Below, in pieces: positions 25,285 through 34,341 of a stretch of DNA of 64,000 bases. Position 1 is the first letter of the stretch. Every line of letters begins with the position of its first letter. Position numbers and translations under genes: made by a program. The stretch is from JACPDH01 sp041671505. GTDB lineage: Bacteria > Acidobacteriota > Thermoanaerobaculia > Gp7-AA8. The notes under the pieces were generated by a model. The model saw only the letters and a list, made by a program, of their open reading frames with translations. It was not told the DNA's origin and searched no databases. The stretch covers positions 182,264-246,263 of the forward strand of contig JBAZBK010000006.1 of NCBI GenBank assembly GCA_041671505.1, read 5' to 3'.

Positions 25285-26652
25285 ATGAAGATCCGTCAAC
25301 TGGTGATGGCATTCGCGCTGGGAGTCATGGCCGCGATGTCAGCGTTCCCGCAGGAGCATCCGGGAAAGGAATCGATCGCAAAGAGCGGCTACAAGGGCCC
25401 CGTCACCTGCGAAGAGTGCCACCCTGGAAAGGCGAAGGAGTTTCTCTCCACGGTCCACTGGAAGCACGCCTCACCCGTAACCAACGTCGACGGGCTCGAT
25501 CCGAAAAAAGAATACGGGATGCTCAATCGCATCTACACCATGTGCAACGGGAACGACGTGGTCAACAACCTGAAGGAGATTCCCGTCAGTCCCGAAACCG
25601 GCAAGAGCAAGTTCACCGGCTGCAACACCTGCCATCCCGGTAACCACGTCAGCGGCGTCGGCAGCTCGGGTCCCGAAGCGGAAAGCGCGATCGACTGCCT
25701 CGTCTGCCACTCGAGCGACTACGACTTCACGAAGCGTGTTCCGTTCCGGGACGACAAGGGTCAGGTCGTGATGGGGCAGGACCGCTCCGTCAAGGCGGCG
25801 ATGGCCGTCGGCAAGCCCTCGGCGAAGAACTGCATGGTCTGTCACGAGCGCGCCGGCGGCGGAATCTACGTCAAGCGCGGCTTCGAGTTCACGAAGGAGA
25901 ACGACGTCCACGCCGCGGCCGGCATGAGCTGCGTCGACTGCCACAAGGCGACGAATCACAAGGTGCCGACCGGATTCGATCCGAACTCCTGGGCCAACGA
26001 CGGCGCGCGCATCGCCTGCGCGGATTGCCATAGCGACGCCCCGCATGCCGACGACGACTACAACCGACACGTCGCGAAGCTCGCCTGCCAGACGTGCCAC
26101 ATTCCGCACACCGGCGGCACGATGGCCAAGGACTTCACGAAGTGGGAGCAGGGCGCCGACAAGTTCTACGAGCCGGCGACGATTCAGGCCGAGGCGAATT
26201 CCACGAAGCCGGTGTACGCCTGGTACAACCTGCGGGTGAAGAACACTCCCCATTTCATCGGCCCGAATGGAGAGCGGAAGGACGGGAAGAGCAGGATCTA
26301 CCCGTTCAAGGTCTACCAGGGCAAAGCGTTCTACGACAAGAAGACGGGCGAGCTCCTCTCGATGGACTTCGCCCCGCCGATGGCGACGGGTGACGTCCTC
26401 GCGGGCGTCGCCTCCGCGGCGAAGACACTCGGCATCAAGGACTACGAGCCGGTTCCAGGCTGGCAGACGCTCTACTTCGGCAGCAGTCATCTCGTCACGA
26501 AGGAGAACGCGCTCACCTGCTTTCAGTGCCACACCGTCGGCGGCGCTCTGAACTTCAAGGAGCTTGGATACTCCGACGAGGAGATCGCCAAGCTGACGAA
26601 TCCCGAGACGTACGTCGTCAAGGTGCTCGAGAAGCAGAAGGAAGACTGGTAG
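25285..26652 (+). CDS. octaheme c-type cytochrome, tetrathionate-reductase-like
   Basis: A 455-residue periplasmic cytochrome. Signal peptide MKIRQLVMAFALGVMAAMSA; eight CxxCH motifs: CEECH, CNTCH, CLVCH, CMVCH, CVDCH, CADCH, CQTCH and CFQCH. The segment AIDCLVCHSSDYDF followed by VGKPSAKNCMVCHERAGGG resembles the octaheme tetrathionate reductase (OTR) group. The typical OTR N-terminal haem-2 neighbourhood is not clear, so a different substrate (nitrite, hydroxylamine, other sulfur oxyanions) stays open. It closes the sulfur/redox cluster and is followed by a hairpin. Confidence 0.85.
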   Translation: MKIRQLVMAFALGVMAAMSAFPQEHPGKESIAKSGYKGPVTCEECHPGKAKEFLSTVHWKHASPVTNVDGLDPKKEYGMLNRIYTMCNGNDVVNNLKEIPVSPETGKSKFTGCNTCHPGNHVSGVGSSGPEAESAIDCLVCHSSDYDFTKRVPFRDDKGQVVMGQDRSVKAAMAVGKPSAKNCMVCHERAGGGIYVKRGFEFTKENDVHAAAGMSCVDCHKATNHKVPTGFDPNSWANDGARIACADCHSDAPHADDDYNRHVAKLACQTCHIPHTGGTMAKDFTKWEQGADKFYEPATIQAEANSTKPVYAWYNLRVKNTPHFIGPNGERKDGKSRIYPFKVYQGKAFYDKKTGELLSMDFAPPMATGDVLAGVASAAKTLGIKDYEPVPGWQTLYFGSSHLVTKENALTCFQCHTVGGALNFKELGYSDEEIAKLTNPETYVVKVLEKQKEDW

Positions 26653-26689
26653 CGCGCGACGCGCCGGTCACGTTCGATCGAGTTTCACG

Positions 26690-26719
26690 ACGCACCGCGT
26701 CCGCGAGGGCGCGGTGCGT
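26690..26719 (+). terminator. terminator-like hairpin after the octaheme cytochrome
   Basis: ACGCACCGCG (26690-26699) pairs perfectly with CGCGGTGCGT (26710-26719) around a ten-base loop, followed by TGTCGTT. It probably ends the redox cluster. Confidence 0.55.
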
Positions 26720-26786
26720 TGTCGTTCGGTTCCGGCGCCGAACGGGCGTGGCGGCCAATTCGGAATCGTGAGCGCCGATCGGGACC

Positions 26787-27016
26787 CACATCCCGAAGGG
26801 ATGTGAGAAGGTAGCCGGGGCTCGCCCCGCGCTGCGGGGCGACCCCCGGAATTCGGCGGAACGAACGCGCGCACCCCGGAGGGGTGCCAGCGGCTGCGCA
26901 GATGCTCCCGTTCTGGCACCCCTGCCGGGGTGCGGGACGATTGTCGTCCTCTCACCCCGGGTCGTCCCGCTTCGCGGGACGACCCGGGGCTACCTTCTTG
27001 CACGCCTCCGGCGTGC
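26787..27016. repeat. composite palindromic repeat between the cytochrome and permease genes
   Basis: A series of nested hairpins: CACATCCCGAAGGGATGTG, then AGAAGGTAGCC with its inverted mate GGCTACCTTCT about 150 bases on, with internal GGGTCGTCCCGCTTCGCGGGACGACCC-like arms and GCACGCCTCCGGCGTGC at the end. It fills most of the 475-base gap 26653-27127, where I see no gene. Confidence 0.7.
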
Positions 27017-27127
27017 GGTGTTGCTTCCGTCCCGGATAGTCACACGCCCCTGTGACTCACGCTCCGCGCCGCCGTGGGCTCGCGTGGCAGAATTGCTCGC
27101 GATTCCAGGCACGACGCGGAGGAAGCG

Positions 27128-28678
27128 ATGAGCGAACAGGTGAGAAATCCCGGGCCGAGCTCTACGACCGGCTTCGTGCGCGAGCTCGGGCTCGTCGACG
27201 CGACGATGATCGTCGCGGGGTCGATGATCGGCTCGGGCATCTTCATCGTTCCCGCGGAGATCGCGCGGCAGGTCGGCTCGGCGGGCTGGCTGATCGCCGT
27301 CTGGGTCGTCACCGGCCTCATGACGATCGCGGCCGCGCTCGCGTACGGCGAGCTCGCGTCGATGATGCCGTCGGCGGGAGGGCAGTACGTCTACCTGCGC
27401 GAGGCCTGGTCGCCGCTCTGGGGCTTCCTCTACGGCTGGACCCTCTTCCTCGTCATCCAGACCGGCACGATCGCCGCCGTCGCGGTCGCCTTCGCCCGCT
27501 TCCTTGGCGTGCTCTTCCCCTCGATCTCGCCGACGGGATGGATCATCCCGCCAATCGACCTCTCGACGACCTACGCGGTGAGCCTCTCGACGCAGCAGCT
27601 CGTCGCGATCGTGATGCTCGTCGCGCTGACCTGGATCAACACGCACGGCATGCACGTCGGCAAGCTGATCCAGAACACGTTCACCTCCGCGAAGACCCTC
27701 TCGCTCGTCATCCTCATCGTCCTCGGCATCGTCGTCGGCCGCAACGCGTCGTCGATCGCCGCGAACTTCGGCGCGGAGACCTGGGCCCCCCGAGGAGTCG
27801 TGGCGGTGCAGTCCGAGCTTCCCGCGTTGCCTCCGATGTCGGCGACCGACGGCATGTTAGGCCTCCTCGTCGTCTTCTGCGTCGCGCAGGTCGGCTCGCT
27901 CTTCTCCGCCGACGCCTGGAACAACATCACCTTCACGGCGGGGGAGGTGAAGAACCCGCGCCGCGACATCCCGCTCTCGCTCGCGTTAGGCGTCGGCATG
28001 GTGATCGTCCTCTACGTCCTCGCGAACTTCGCCTACACGTCGGTGCTGCCGATCGAGGCGATCCAGACGGCGCCCGACGACCGCGTCGCCACCGCGGCGC
28101 TGCAGAGCATGTTCGGCCCGATCGCCGCGACGATCATGGCGATCGCGATCGTCATCTCGACCTTCGGCTGCAACAACGGCCTCATCCTCGCCGGCGCGCG
28201 CGTCTACTACGCCATGGCGAAGGACGGCCTCTTCTTCCGCGCGACGGGGAATCTCAACCGCTCGCACGTCCCCGCGACGGGGCTCGTGCTCCAGTGCGTC
28301 TGGGCTTCGCTGCTGGTGCTTCCGCGGACGAGATTGCGCGACGCGTCGGGGGCGCTGCTCCTCGACAAGGCCGGCGCGCCCGCCTACGGCAACCTTTACA
28401 GCAACCTACTCGACTACGTCGTGTTCTCGGTGCTGATCTTCTACATCCTCACGATCGCCGGCATCTTCGTGCTCCGCCGCAAGCGTCCCGACGCCGAGCG
28501 GCCTTACCGCGCCTTCGGCTATCCCTTCGTCCCGATTGCCTACGTCGTCGCGGCCACGATCATCCTCGTCGTGCTGCTGCTCTACAGGACCTCGACGACA
28601 TGGCCCGGGCTTCTGATCGTTCTCACCGGAATCCCCGTCTATGCGCTCTGGCGGAAGCGTTCCGCCTCGAGCGCCTGA
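27128..28678 (+). CDS. APC-family amino acid permease
   Basis: A 516-residue, 12-13-helix transporter. The family signature in helix 1, VDATMIVAGSMIGSGIFIVPAEIA, is present in full, followed by the conserved GLMTIAAALAYGELASMMPSAGGQYVYLREA. Start ATG 27128 follows GGAGGAAG. A longer frame upstream runs into the repeat region and is not used. LAT-type exchangers with this sequence are common in Acidobacteriota and Bacteroidota; the substrate cannot be predicted. It appears to be a single-gene unit. Confidence 0.9.
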   Translation: MSEQVRNPGPSSTTGFVRELGLVDATMIVAGSMIGSGIFIVPAEIARQVGSAGWLIAVWVVTGLMTIAAALAYGELASMMPSAGGQYVYLREAWSPLWGFLYGWTLFLVIQTGTIAAVAVAFARFLGVLFPSISPTGWIIPPIDLSTTYAVSLSTQQLVAIVMLVALTWINTHGMHVGKLIQNTFTSAKTLSLVILIVLGIVVGRNASSIAANFGAETWAPRGVVAVQSELPALPPMSATDGMLGLLVVFCVAQVGSLFSADAWNNITFTAGEVKNPRRDIPLSLALGVGMVIVLYVLANFAYTSVLPIEAIQTAPDDRVATAALQSMFGPIAATIMAIAIVISTFGCNNGLILAGARVYYAMAKDGLFFRATGNLNRSHVPATGLVLQCVWASLLVLPRTRLRDASGALLLDKAGAPAYGNLYSNLLDYVVFSVLIFYILTIAGIFVLRRKRPDAERPYRAFGYPFVPIAYVVAATIILVVLLLYRTSTTWPGLLIVLTGIPVYALWRKRSASSA

Positions 28679-28745
28679 TCGTTTCGGTCCGCACGAGGTC
28701 CGTCGACTGGCTCGATCCACGCCCGCGGGTTAGACTTCCCGCGCG

Positions 28746-30140
28746 ATGATTCCGGCCGACGAGGCGCGACGATTTCCGGTCGAGAAGACGATCCGCTGGG
28801 CGCTCTTCGGCCTATGGATCGTCGTCACGGCGATCGTCGTGGCTCACCACGAGCCGTGGCGCGACGAGGCCGACTCGTGGCTTCTCGCGCGCGACGCGCA
28901 TCCGTCCACGTTGCTCGCGCAGGCACGGTCGGGAGGCACTCCCGTTCTCTGGTACATGGCCCTGATGCTCCCTGCGAAGGCGGGGCTCTCGATCGCCGCG
29001 CAGCAGTGGATCAACTGGAGTTTCTGTGCGGTTGCCGTGTGGCTGATCGTGTTCAGACTCGACCTGCCATGGCCCGCGAGGCTGCTCGGCGTGACGTCGT
29101 TTCACTTCGCGTACGAATACGCCGCCGTTTCCCGTTCCTACGCGATGGGAATCGCGCTCGTGGCATGCGGAGTCGCGCTTTGGAGGGTGCGGTCCGAGCA
29201 CGCCGTCGCGATCGCCGTGCTGCTTGCGCTTGCCGCCAACACGAGCGTCCACGCCTTGATCCTCGCCGGGGCGCTCGCGGCAGCCATCGCGGTCGACGGA
29301 TCGATCGCGCCGAGGCGACGGCTTGTGGCGTGCCTGCTGTTCGCGGCCGGTTTGCTCGCCGCGGTGGCGCAGCTCTATCCTCCCGGCGAGTTCGCCGGGA
29401 TCGCGCCGCGCGCCACGCTCAACGTTGCGATGGCGGGCGCAGTAAGTCCTCTCGGGCCGACTCCGATCTCCGGACTCGCCGGTTGCCTCGCCGCTCTGGC
29501 CATCCTGCTTTCGGTCTGGCGCTCCAGGAGTGCCCTCGCGTTTCTGCTTTGCGCCTTCGTCGGCTATGGCGTTCTCTTCCAGTTCGTCTACCTCGGCTTT
29601 CCCCGTCACCACGGCTTTCTGCTCGTCTCGATGCTCTTCGCGATGGCGCTCTTCGCCGTGGAGCGGACGTCGAAGGAGCTCCGGCTCGCGGGCATCGTGC
29701 TGGCGCTGGCATTCATCCCGTCGATCGTCGATGCCGGCAACTACGTTCGTCTCGACATCGCGCGCCCCTTCTCGGGCGGCCTCGTCGCCGCGCGCGCGAT
29801 CGAGAAGCACGTCCCTGCCGGGATGCCCGTGGCGGCGCACAAGCCGACCTCCGCGGAGTCGGTGCTCGTCCATCTCGACCGGCGGCAGTTCTACTACCCG
29901 GTGCTCGATCGTGACGGCTCCTACATGACGTGGGACGAAGGCTTCTGGACGAACGACCGGCTCACGACAGTCGAAGCGATCGAGAAGGCGGAGACCCACT
30001 TCGCGGGCCGGCGCTATGCCCTCCTTCTCGATCGGCCGATGCCTCCGGAGTACGCTCCGCTGTTCGACGTGGTCGCCGTGGAGGGACGCGACGTGTTCTC
30101 CAACACGGCCGAGATCTACGCGATCTGCCTGCGGAGGTGA
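28746..30140 (+). CDS. multi-pass membrane protein, GT-C glycosyltransferase-like
   Basis: A 464-residue protein with about ten hydrophobic helices. The first external loop holds HHEPWRDEADSWLLARD, an acidic motif in the place where ArnT/PMT-type GT-C enzymes keep their catalytic Asp/Glu pair, and SRSYAMGIALV matches the next conserved loop. A soluble C-terminal part follows from about residue 340. A polyprenyl-phosphate-sugar-dependent glycosyltransferase is the best guess. No sugar donor genes lie nearby. Confidence 0.72.
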   Translation: MIPADEARRFPVEKTIRWALFGLWIVVTAIVVAHHEPWRDEADSWLLARDAHPSTLLAQARSGGTPVLWYMALMLPAKAGLSIAAQQWINWSFCAVAVWLIVFRLDLPWPARLLGVTSFHFAYEYAAVSRSYAMGIALVACGVALWRVRSEHAVAIAVLLALAANTSVHALILAGALAAAIAVDGSIAPRRRLVACLLFAAGLLAAVAQLYPPGEFAGIAPRATLNVAMAGAVSPLGPTPISGLAGCLAALAILLSVWRSRSALAFLLCAFVGYGVLFQFVYLGFPRHHGFLLVSMLFAMALFAVERTSKELRLAGIVLALAFIPSIVDAGNYVRLDIARPFSGGLVAARAIEKHVPAGMPVAAHKPTSAESVLVHLDRRQFYYPVLDRDGSYMTWDEGFWTNDRLTTVEAIEKAETHFAGRRYALLLDRPMPPEYAPLFDVVAVEGRDVFSNTAEIYAICLRR

Positions 30141-30225
30141 CGCCGCCCCCGGGACGAGGCGAATTCGCCCGCGACCGGGACGCCCAACTTCTGGTATAAA
30201 GCTCACGGCTTCAGAGGATTACTTC

Positions 30226-31113
30226 ATGGTCAACAGCATGACCGGCTTCGGCCGGGCCTCGGCGACCGTCGGCGAGCGGTTTCACGTCACGGTCACCGCG
30301 AAAAGCGTCAATCACCGATACCTCGAGGTCTCGGTTCGTCTCCCTGACTTCCTCTGGGAGCTCGAGTCACAGGTGCGCGGCATCGCGTCGGAATCGATGT
30401 CGCGCGGCAAGGTCGACATCTCCGTCCGCACGCAGCGCGTGAAAGACCCCGAGTGGACGGTCCGCGTCGACCAGCAGATCGCGCGCGCCCTCGTCCCGAA
30501 GCTCAACGACCTCGTCACCGAATTCGGCCTCCATCGGATGACCGCGGGCGATCTGCTTCGCGTCCCCGACTTCATCCAGGTCGACGCGAGCGACGCCGAG
30601 CTCGACGATGCCGAGAAAGAGCAGTTCACCGCCGTCGTCCGCGCCGCGCTCACCGCGCTCCAGACGATGCGCCAGCGCGAGGGCGTCTCGCTCCGCGACG
30701 ACATGTCGGCACGCATCCGTTCCATGCGCGAGCGGCGCGAAGCTCTTCTCGCGCGGCGCGACGCCCTCGTCGCCGAGATGCTCGAGGCCTATCGCCTGCG
30801 CGTCCAGGAGATCGCGGCGCAGGCAGGCATCGAGATCCCCGCCGATCGCCTCGCCATCGAGACCGTCATGATGGTCGAGAAGGGGGATGTCGCCGAGGAG
30901 CTGTCGCGCATGGTCTCGCACTTCGACCAGTTCGACACCGCGCTCGCGGGCAAAGAGCCGAGCGGGAAGCGCCTCGACTTCCTCTGCCAGGAGATCCTCC
31001 GCGAGATCAACACCCTCGGGTCGAAGTCGAAGTCGTCGGAGCTCCGCGCGGCGACGATCGAGCTGAAAGCCGAGGTCGAGCGGATCCGCGAGCAGGTGCA
31101 GAATGTCGAGTAG
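30226..31113 (+). CDS. yicC: YicC family endoribonuclease
   Basis: A 295-residue member of the YicC/YloC family, linked to stationary-phase survival and RNA cleavage. It starts MVNSMTGFGRA, the invariant family start, has SVNHRYLEVSVRLP, and ends with the DUF1732 domain (GKRLDFLCQEILREINTLGSK and SSELR). A TATAAA at 30194-30199 could be its -10 box. It overlaps gmk by 11 bases, a conserved pairing, so yicC, gmk, rpoZ, coaBC and the glycosylase probably form one operon. Confidence 0.93.
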   Translation: MVNSMTGFGRASATVGERFHVTVTAKSVNHRYLEVSVRLPDFLWELESQVRGIASESMSRGKVDISVRTQRVKDPEWTVRVDQQIARALVPKLNDLVTEFGLHRMTAGDLLRVPDFIQVDASDAELDDAEKEQFTAVVRAALTALQTMRQREGVSLRDDMSARIRSMRERREALLARRDALVAEMLEAYRLRVQEIAAQAGIEIPADRLAIETVMMVEKGDVAEELSRMVSHFDQFDTALAGKEPSGKRLDFLCQEILREINTLGSKSKSSELRAATIELKAEVERIREQVQNVE

Positions 31114-31771
31114 GTCGTCAATCAACATCACCCCCTCCGGGACGCTCATCGTCGTCTCGGGTCCCTCGGGGGCGGGAAAGACGACCCTCGTCGACCACAC
31201 CCGGGAGTACTTCGTGGCGCTCGGGAACCCCCTTCATTTCTCCGTTTCCCACACCACGAGGGAGCCGAGGACGGGGGAGGAGGACGGGGTCGCGTACCAC
31301 TTCGTCGCGCGCGACGCCTTCCTGCAAATGGCTAACCACGGGGAATTTATCGAATGGGCCAACGTTCATGGGCACATGTACGGGACCTCGGTTCGCGAGG
31401 TCGAAACGCGCCTTGCCGCGGGGCAGGACGTGATCCTCGACATCGACGTCCAGGGGGCCCGGCAGATTGCTTCGAACGATTCACTCAGGCCGCGGTCGGT
31501 GAGCGTCTTCGTCTTCACGCCGTCGTTTGAGGAGCTCGAATCGAGGATTCGCGGCCGCGGGCTCAACACCGAGGAACAGATTCAGATGCGGCTCGCGGAA
31601 GCCAGGCGCGAAGTCGAGCACGGGATCCAGTTTTACGACTACGTGATCATCAACGACGACGTCGAGATCGCGACTGACTGCCTCAAGGCAGCGATCATCG
31701 CGCGGAAACTACAATCGAGCGGGGCGAAGCAGACCGTAAGGGAGCTCGCGCACCGTTTCCGGGAGGATTAA
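31103..31771 (+). CDS. gmk: guanylate kinase
   Basis: Guanylate kinase converts GMP to GDP. The P-loop VVSGPSGAGKTTL lies near residue 18, followed by HTTREPRTGEEDGVAYHFV (GMP-binding), then the LDIDVQGARQI motif and the lid. At 222 residues the length is normal. The ATG at 31103 lies inside yicC. The rpoZ TTG start follows one base after the stop. Confidence 0.96.
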   Translation: MSSRSSINITPSGTLIVVSGPSGAGKTTLVDHTREYFVALGNPLHFSVSHTTREPRTGEEDGVAYHFVARDAFLQMANHGEFIEWANVHGHMYGTSVREVETRLAAGQDVILDIDVQGARQIASNDSLRPRSVSVFVFTPSFEELESRIRGRGLNTEEQIQMRLAEARREVEHGIQFYDYVIINDDVEIATDCLKAAIIARKLQSSGAKQTVRELAHRFRED

Positions 31772-31772
31772 G

Positions 31773-32000
31773 TTGGACAGACTGCCTGAAGGTATCGACA
31801 GCCGCTTCCGTTACGTCATTCTCGTTTCGAAGCGGGCCGAGCAGCTCATCCAGAACCCGTCGGCCAAGTATCGCGGCAAGGGCCGCAAGCCGACGCGCAT
31901 CGCGATCGCCGAAGTGCTGGCGGGCGACGTGAAGTGGCAGCTGACTCCGCCGGAGCCCGAGACCAACGACATCCTCGATTTCGTGCAGCCGGAAGAGTAA
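31773..32000 (+). CDS. rpoZ: RNA polymerase omega subunit
   Basis: A 75-residue omega subunit that helps assemble RNA polymerase beta-prime. The core pattern FRYVILVSKRAEQLI with later IAIAEVLAGDVKWQL is typical. The start is TTG 31773 behind GGGAGGA. It is shorter at the C-terminus than the E. coli protein, as is common outside Proteobacteria. The position between gmk and coaBC is a conserved arrangement. Confidence 0.92.
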   Translation: MDRLPEGIDSRFRYVILVSKRAEQLIQNPSAKYRGKGRKPTRIAIAEVLAGDVKWQLTPPEPETNDILDFVQPEE

Positions 32001-32003
32001 ATC

Positions 32004-33200
32004 GTGAACATCGTCCTGGGCGTCTCGGGTGGGATCGCGGCCTATAAGGCACCCGATCTCGTCCGCCGCCTCCAGGATACCGGCGCGGCGGTTCGGGTCA
32101 TTCTGACTCCGAACGCCGCGCGTTTCGTTTCTGCGCTCTCCCTCGCGGCGGTGTCGAATCACGGCGTTGTCGTCGAGCAGTGGGGCGACGCGTCGACCGG
32201 CGGCGTCGACCACATCGAGATCGCGCGCTGGGCTGATCTTCTATTGATCGCGCCCGCGACCGCGAACGTGCTCGCGAAGCTCGCGGTGGGGATCGCCGAC
32301 GACGCGCTGACGACCTTCGCGCTCGCGCACCGCGGCCCGATCGCCGTCGCCCCCGCGATGAACACCTACATGCTCGCGCATCCGACCGTGCAGCAGAACC
32401 TGGCGACGCTGCGCGCGCGCGGGGTCCACGTGATCGAGCCCGACGCGGGGCTGCTCGCCTGCGGCGACGAAGGCGCAGGCCGCATGCCCGACCCCGTCGT
32501 CCTCGCCGAGCGCGTCTCCGCGATCCTCGGAGGCAGCGACCTCCGTGGTGTTAGGCTGCTCGTCACGGCGGGCCCGACGCGCGAGGCAATCGACCCGGTG
32601 CGGTTCATCTCGAACAGGTCGTCGGGAAAGATGGGCTACGCGATCGCGGAGGCCGCGAAGAGGCGGGGAGCGAGCGTGACGCTCGTCTCCGGTCCCGTTG
32701 CGCTCGAGCCTCCCGCGGGCGTCGAGCTCGTCAAGGTGACGACCGCCGCCGAGATGCGCGACGCGGTCATGTCGCGCGCCGCGGCGAGCGACGTCGTCGT
32801 CAAGGCCGCCGCGGTGGCCGATTACACGCCTGAGGCGCCGGCCGATCGCAAGATCAAGAAGCAGCCGGGTGTCGACGCGATGCAGCTCACCCTCGTGAAG
32901 ACCCCCGACATCCTCGCCGAGCTCGGCGCGCTGTCGGCGAAGCCGTTCCTCGTCGCGTTTGCGGCGGAGACGAACGACGTCGTCGCCAACGCGAGGCAGA
33001 AGCTCGAGCGGAAGAACGCCGACCTCATCGTCGCGAACGACGTCTCCGATGCCACGATCGGCTTCGACTCGACGCAGAACGAAGTCGTCGTCATCGCGCG
33101 TGACGGCTCGGTCGAGACGATCGCGAAGGCGTCGAAGGGAACGGTGGCGAACCGGATCCTCGACCTCGTCGTCGCGAAGCGAGGGAGCGGAACGAAGTGA
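32004..33200 (+). CDS. coaBC: bifunctional phosphopantothenoylcysteine decarboxylase/synthetase
   Basis: CoaBC catalyses two steps of coenzyme A synthesis: ligation of cysteine to phosphopantothenate and decarboxylation. The N-terminal flavoprotein (CoaC) domain has LGVSGGIAAYKA, the active-site His in HIEIARWADLLLIAPATAN and PAMNTYM. The CoaB domain begins near LLVTAGPTREAIDPVRFISN and includes KAAAVADYTP. It starts at GTG 32004, three bases after rpoZ, and overlaps the glycosylase gene by four bases. Confidence 0.96.
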   Translation: MNIVLGVSGGIAAYKAPDLVRRLQDTGAAVRVILTPNAARFVSALSLAAVSNHGVVVEQWGDASTGGVDHIEIARWADLLLIAPATANVLAKLAVGIADDALTTFALAHRGPIAVAPAMNTYMLAHPTVQQNLATLRARGVHVIEPDAGLLACGDEGAGRMPDPVVLAERVSAILGGSDLRGVRLLVTAGPTREAIDPVRFISNRSSGKMGYAIAEAAKRRGASVTLVSGPVALEPPAGVELVKVTTAAEMRDAVMSRAAASDVVVKAAAVADYTPEAPADRKIKKQPGVDAMQLTLVKTPDILAELGALSAKPFLVAFAAETNDVVANARQKLERKNADLIVANDVSDATIGFDSTQNEVVVIARDGSVETIAKASKGTVANRILDLVVAKRGSGTK

Positions 33201-33946
33201 ACGGCGACGAACTTCGCCAGGAGCTCGAGATGCTGGGCGAGCTCGGCTTCACGCACCTCGACCTCGACGCCGCGCGCGCGCGAACCGGCGGGGGAGTCGT
33301 AGACGAAGCCGCTGCCGCGCCCGTCGCGCAGGTCATCCGTGAATCCGCCGCTCCTGCAGCCGCACGCGTTAGGGAAGACAACCCCGAAGCCGCGGCCGAG
33401 CTCTCCGACTTCGCGAAGTCGATCTCCGCGTGCGACCTCTGCCGTCTCTCGAAGGGAAGGACGCAGGTCGTCTTCGGCGTCGGCAGCCCGCAGGCGCGCC
33501 TCATGTTCATCGGCGAAGGCCCTGGCCGCGACGAGGACATCAAAGGCGAGCCCTTCGTCGGCCGGGCCGGCGAGCTGCTGACCGACATCATCAAGGCGAT
33601 GAAACTGCGGCGCGAGGACGTCTACATCGCGAACGCGGTCAAATGCCGGCCCCCCGAGAACCGCAACCCCGAGCCCGACGAGATGGCCGCCTGCCGCCCC
33701 TACCTCATGCGGCAGATCGACATCATCCGCCCCGAAGTCATCGTCACGTTAGGCCGCTTCGGCCTCCAGACCCTCTTCGAGAAGCCGATCGGCGTCTCCT
33801 CGGTGCGCGGCCAGTGGATGGAATGGCGCGACTACCGCGTCATGCCGACGTACCACCCCGCCTACCTCCTTCGCACCCCCGCCGCGAAGAAGGAAGTCTG
33901 GTCCGACATGAAGAAAGTCATGACGGAGCTCGGCATCGAGCTCTGA
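33197..33946 (+). CDS. family 4 uracil-DNA glycosylase with FeS cluster
   Basis: A 249-residue thermostable-type (family 4/UDGa) glycosylase that removes uracil from DNA. It has motif GEGPGRDEDIKGEPFVGRAG, the cluster cysteines in CDLC near residue 80 and in VKCRPPENRNPEPDEMAAC, and the later HPAYLLR motif. The N-terminal 70 residues (MNGDELRQELEML, then an Ala-rich linker) form an extension common in Acidobacteriota and Deltaproteobacteria. Start is GTG inside the coaBC stop. Confidence 0.93.
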   Translation: MNGDELRQELEMLGELGFTHLDLDAARARTGGGVVDEAAAAPVAQVIRESAAPAAARVREDNPEAAAELSDFAKSISACDLCRLSKGRTQVVFGVGSPQARLMFIGEGPGRDEDIKGEPFVGRAGELLTDIIKAMKLRREDVYIANAVKCRPPENRNPEPDEMAACRPYLMRQIDIIRPEVIVTLGRFGLQTLFEKPIGVSSVRGQWMEWRDYRVMPTYHPAYLLRTPAAKKEVWSDMKKVMTELGIEL

Positions 33947-33972
33947 ATCGTAGCGCCGGCGTCCCGCCGGCC

Positions 33973-34129
33973 TGTAGCCAAGGCCTCCGGCCTTGGCCCC
34001 GGTCACAACCCCGCGCATCCCGCCCGCATCCCGACGAACGCCGTCGTGAAGTCCAGGCGTCTCGCCCTGGAAAGTTGTTGTCACTTGCGCACAGCGCACG
34101 GCGTGCCAAGGCCGGAGGCCTTGGCTACA
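33973..34129. repeat. composite repeat type A, copy 1
   Basis: A 157-base element with perfect 25-base inverted ends (first arm begins TGTAGCCAAGGCCTCCGGCC; the last ends GGCCTTGGCTACA). The same element, also 157 bases and in the same orientation, recurs at 36219-36375, with a partial third copy at 38455. A further half-arm TGTAGCCAAGG...CTTGGC follows at 34141-34165. Confidence 0.85.
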
Positions 34130-34200
34130 AGCGCCCCCCTGTAGCCAAGGCGTCCTGCCTTGGCCCCCGTCCGAACCCCGCGCGCCCCGCGCCGAACCCC

Positions 34201-34335
34201 ATGTGGAGTGCGAAAGCAAAGCTTTCGGCGCTCCTCGCGGAAGCGTCAGCTTCCGCACGACCGTCGCAAACCCCATCGTCGCCGAAGCTTAGCTTCGGCA
34301 AGTAGAGGCGAAAGCTCCGCTTTCGCACTCCACAT
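34201..34335. repeat. composite repeat type B, copy 1
   Basis: Ends ATGTGGAGTGCGAAAGC (34201-34217) and GCTTTCGCACTCCACAT (34319-34335) are perfect inverted repeats. Inside are smaller hairpins (AAAGCAAAGCTTT, GAAGCGTCAGCTTC, CGAAGCTTAGCTTCG). A second copy lies at 38545-38676. The element ends six bases from the stop of the SEC-C gene. Confidence 0.85.
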
Positions 34336-34341
34336 CACACC

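Noticed and set aside
25285..26652. Assignment as nitrite reductase NrfA
   Set aside because: NrfA has five haems with a CxxCK site; here there are eight CxxCH motifs and no CxxCK.
27052..28749. A 565-codon + strand frame over the amino-acid permease
   Set aside because: The permease in the other frame shows the full APC signature and a good ribosome site; this frame is Arg-rich without motifs.
34201..34335. tRNA or structured RNA gene in repeat B
   Set aside because: The hairpins do not form a cloverleaf, and the element recurs with the same ends, which marks a repeat.
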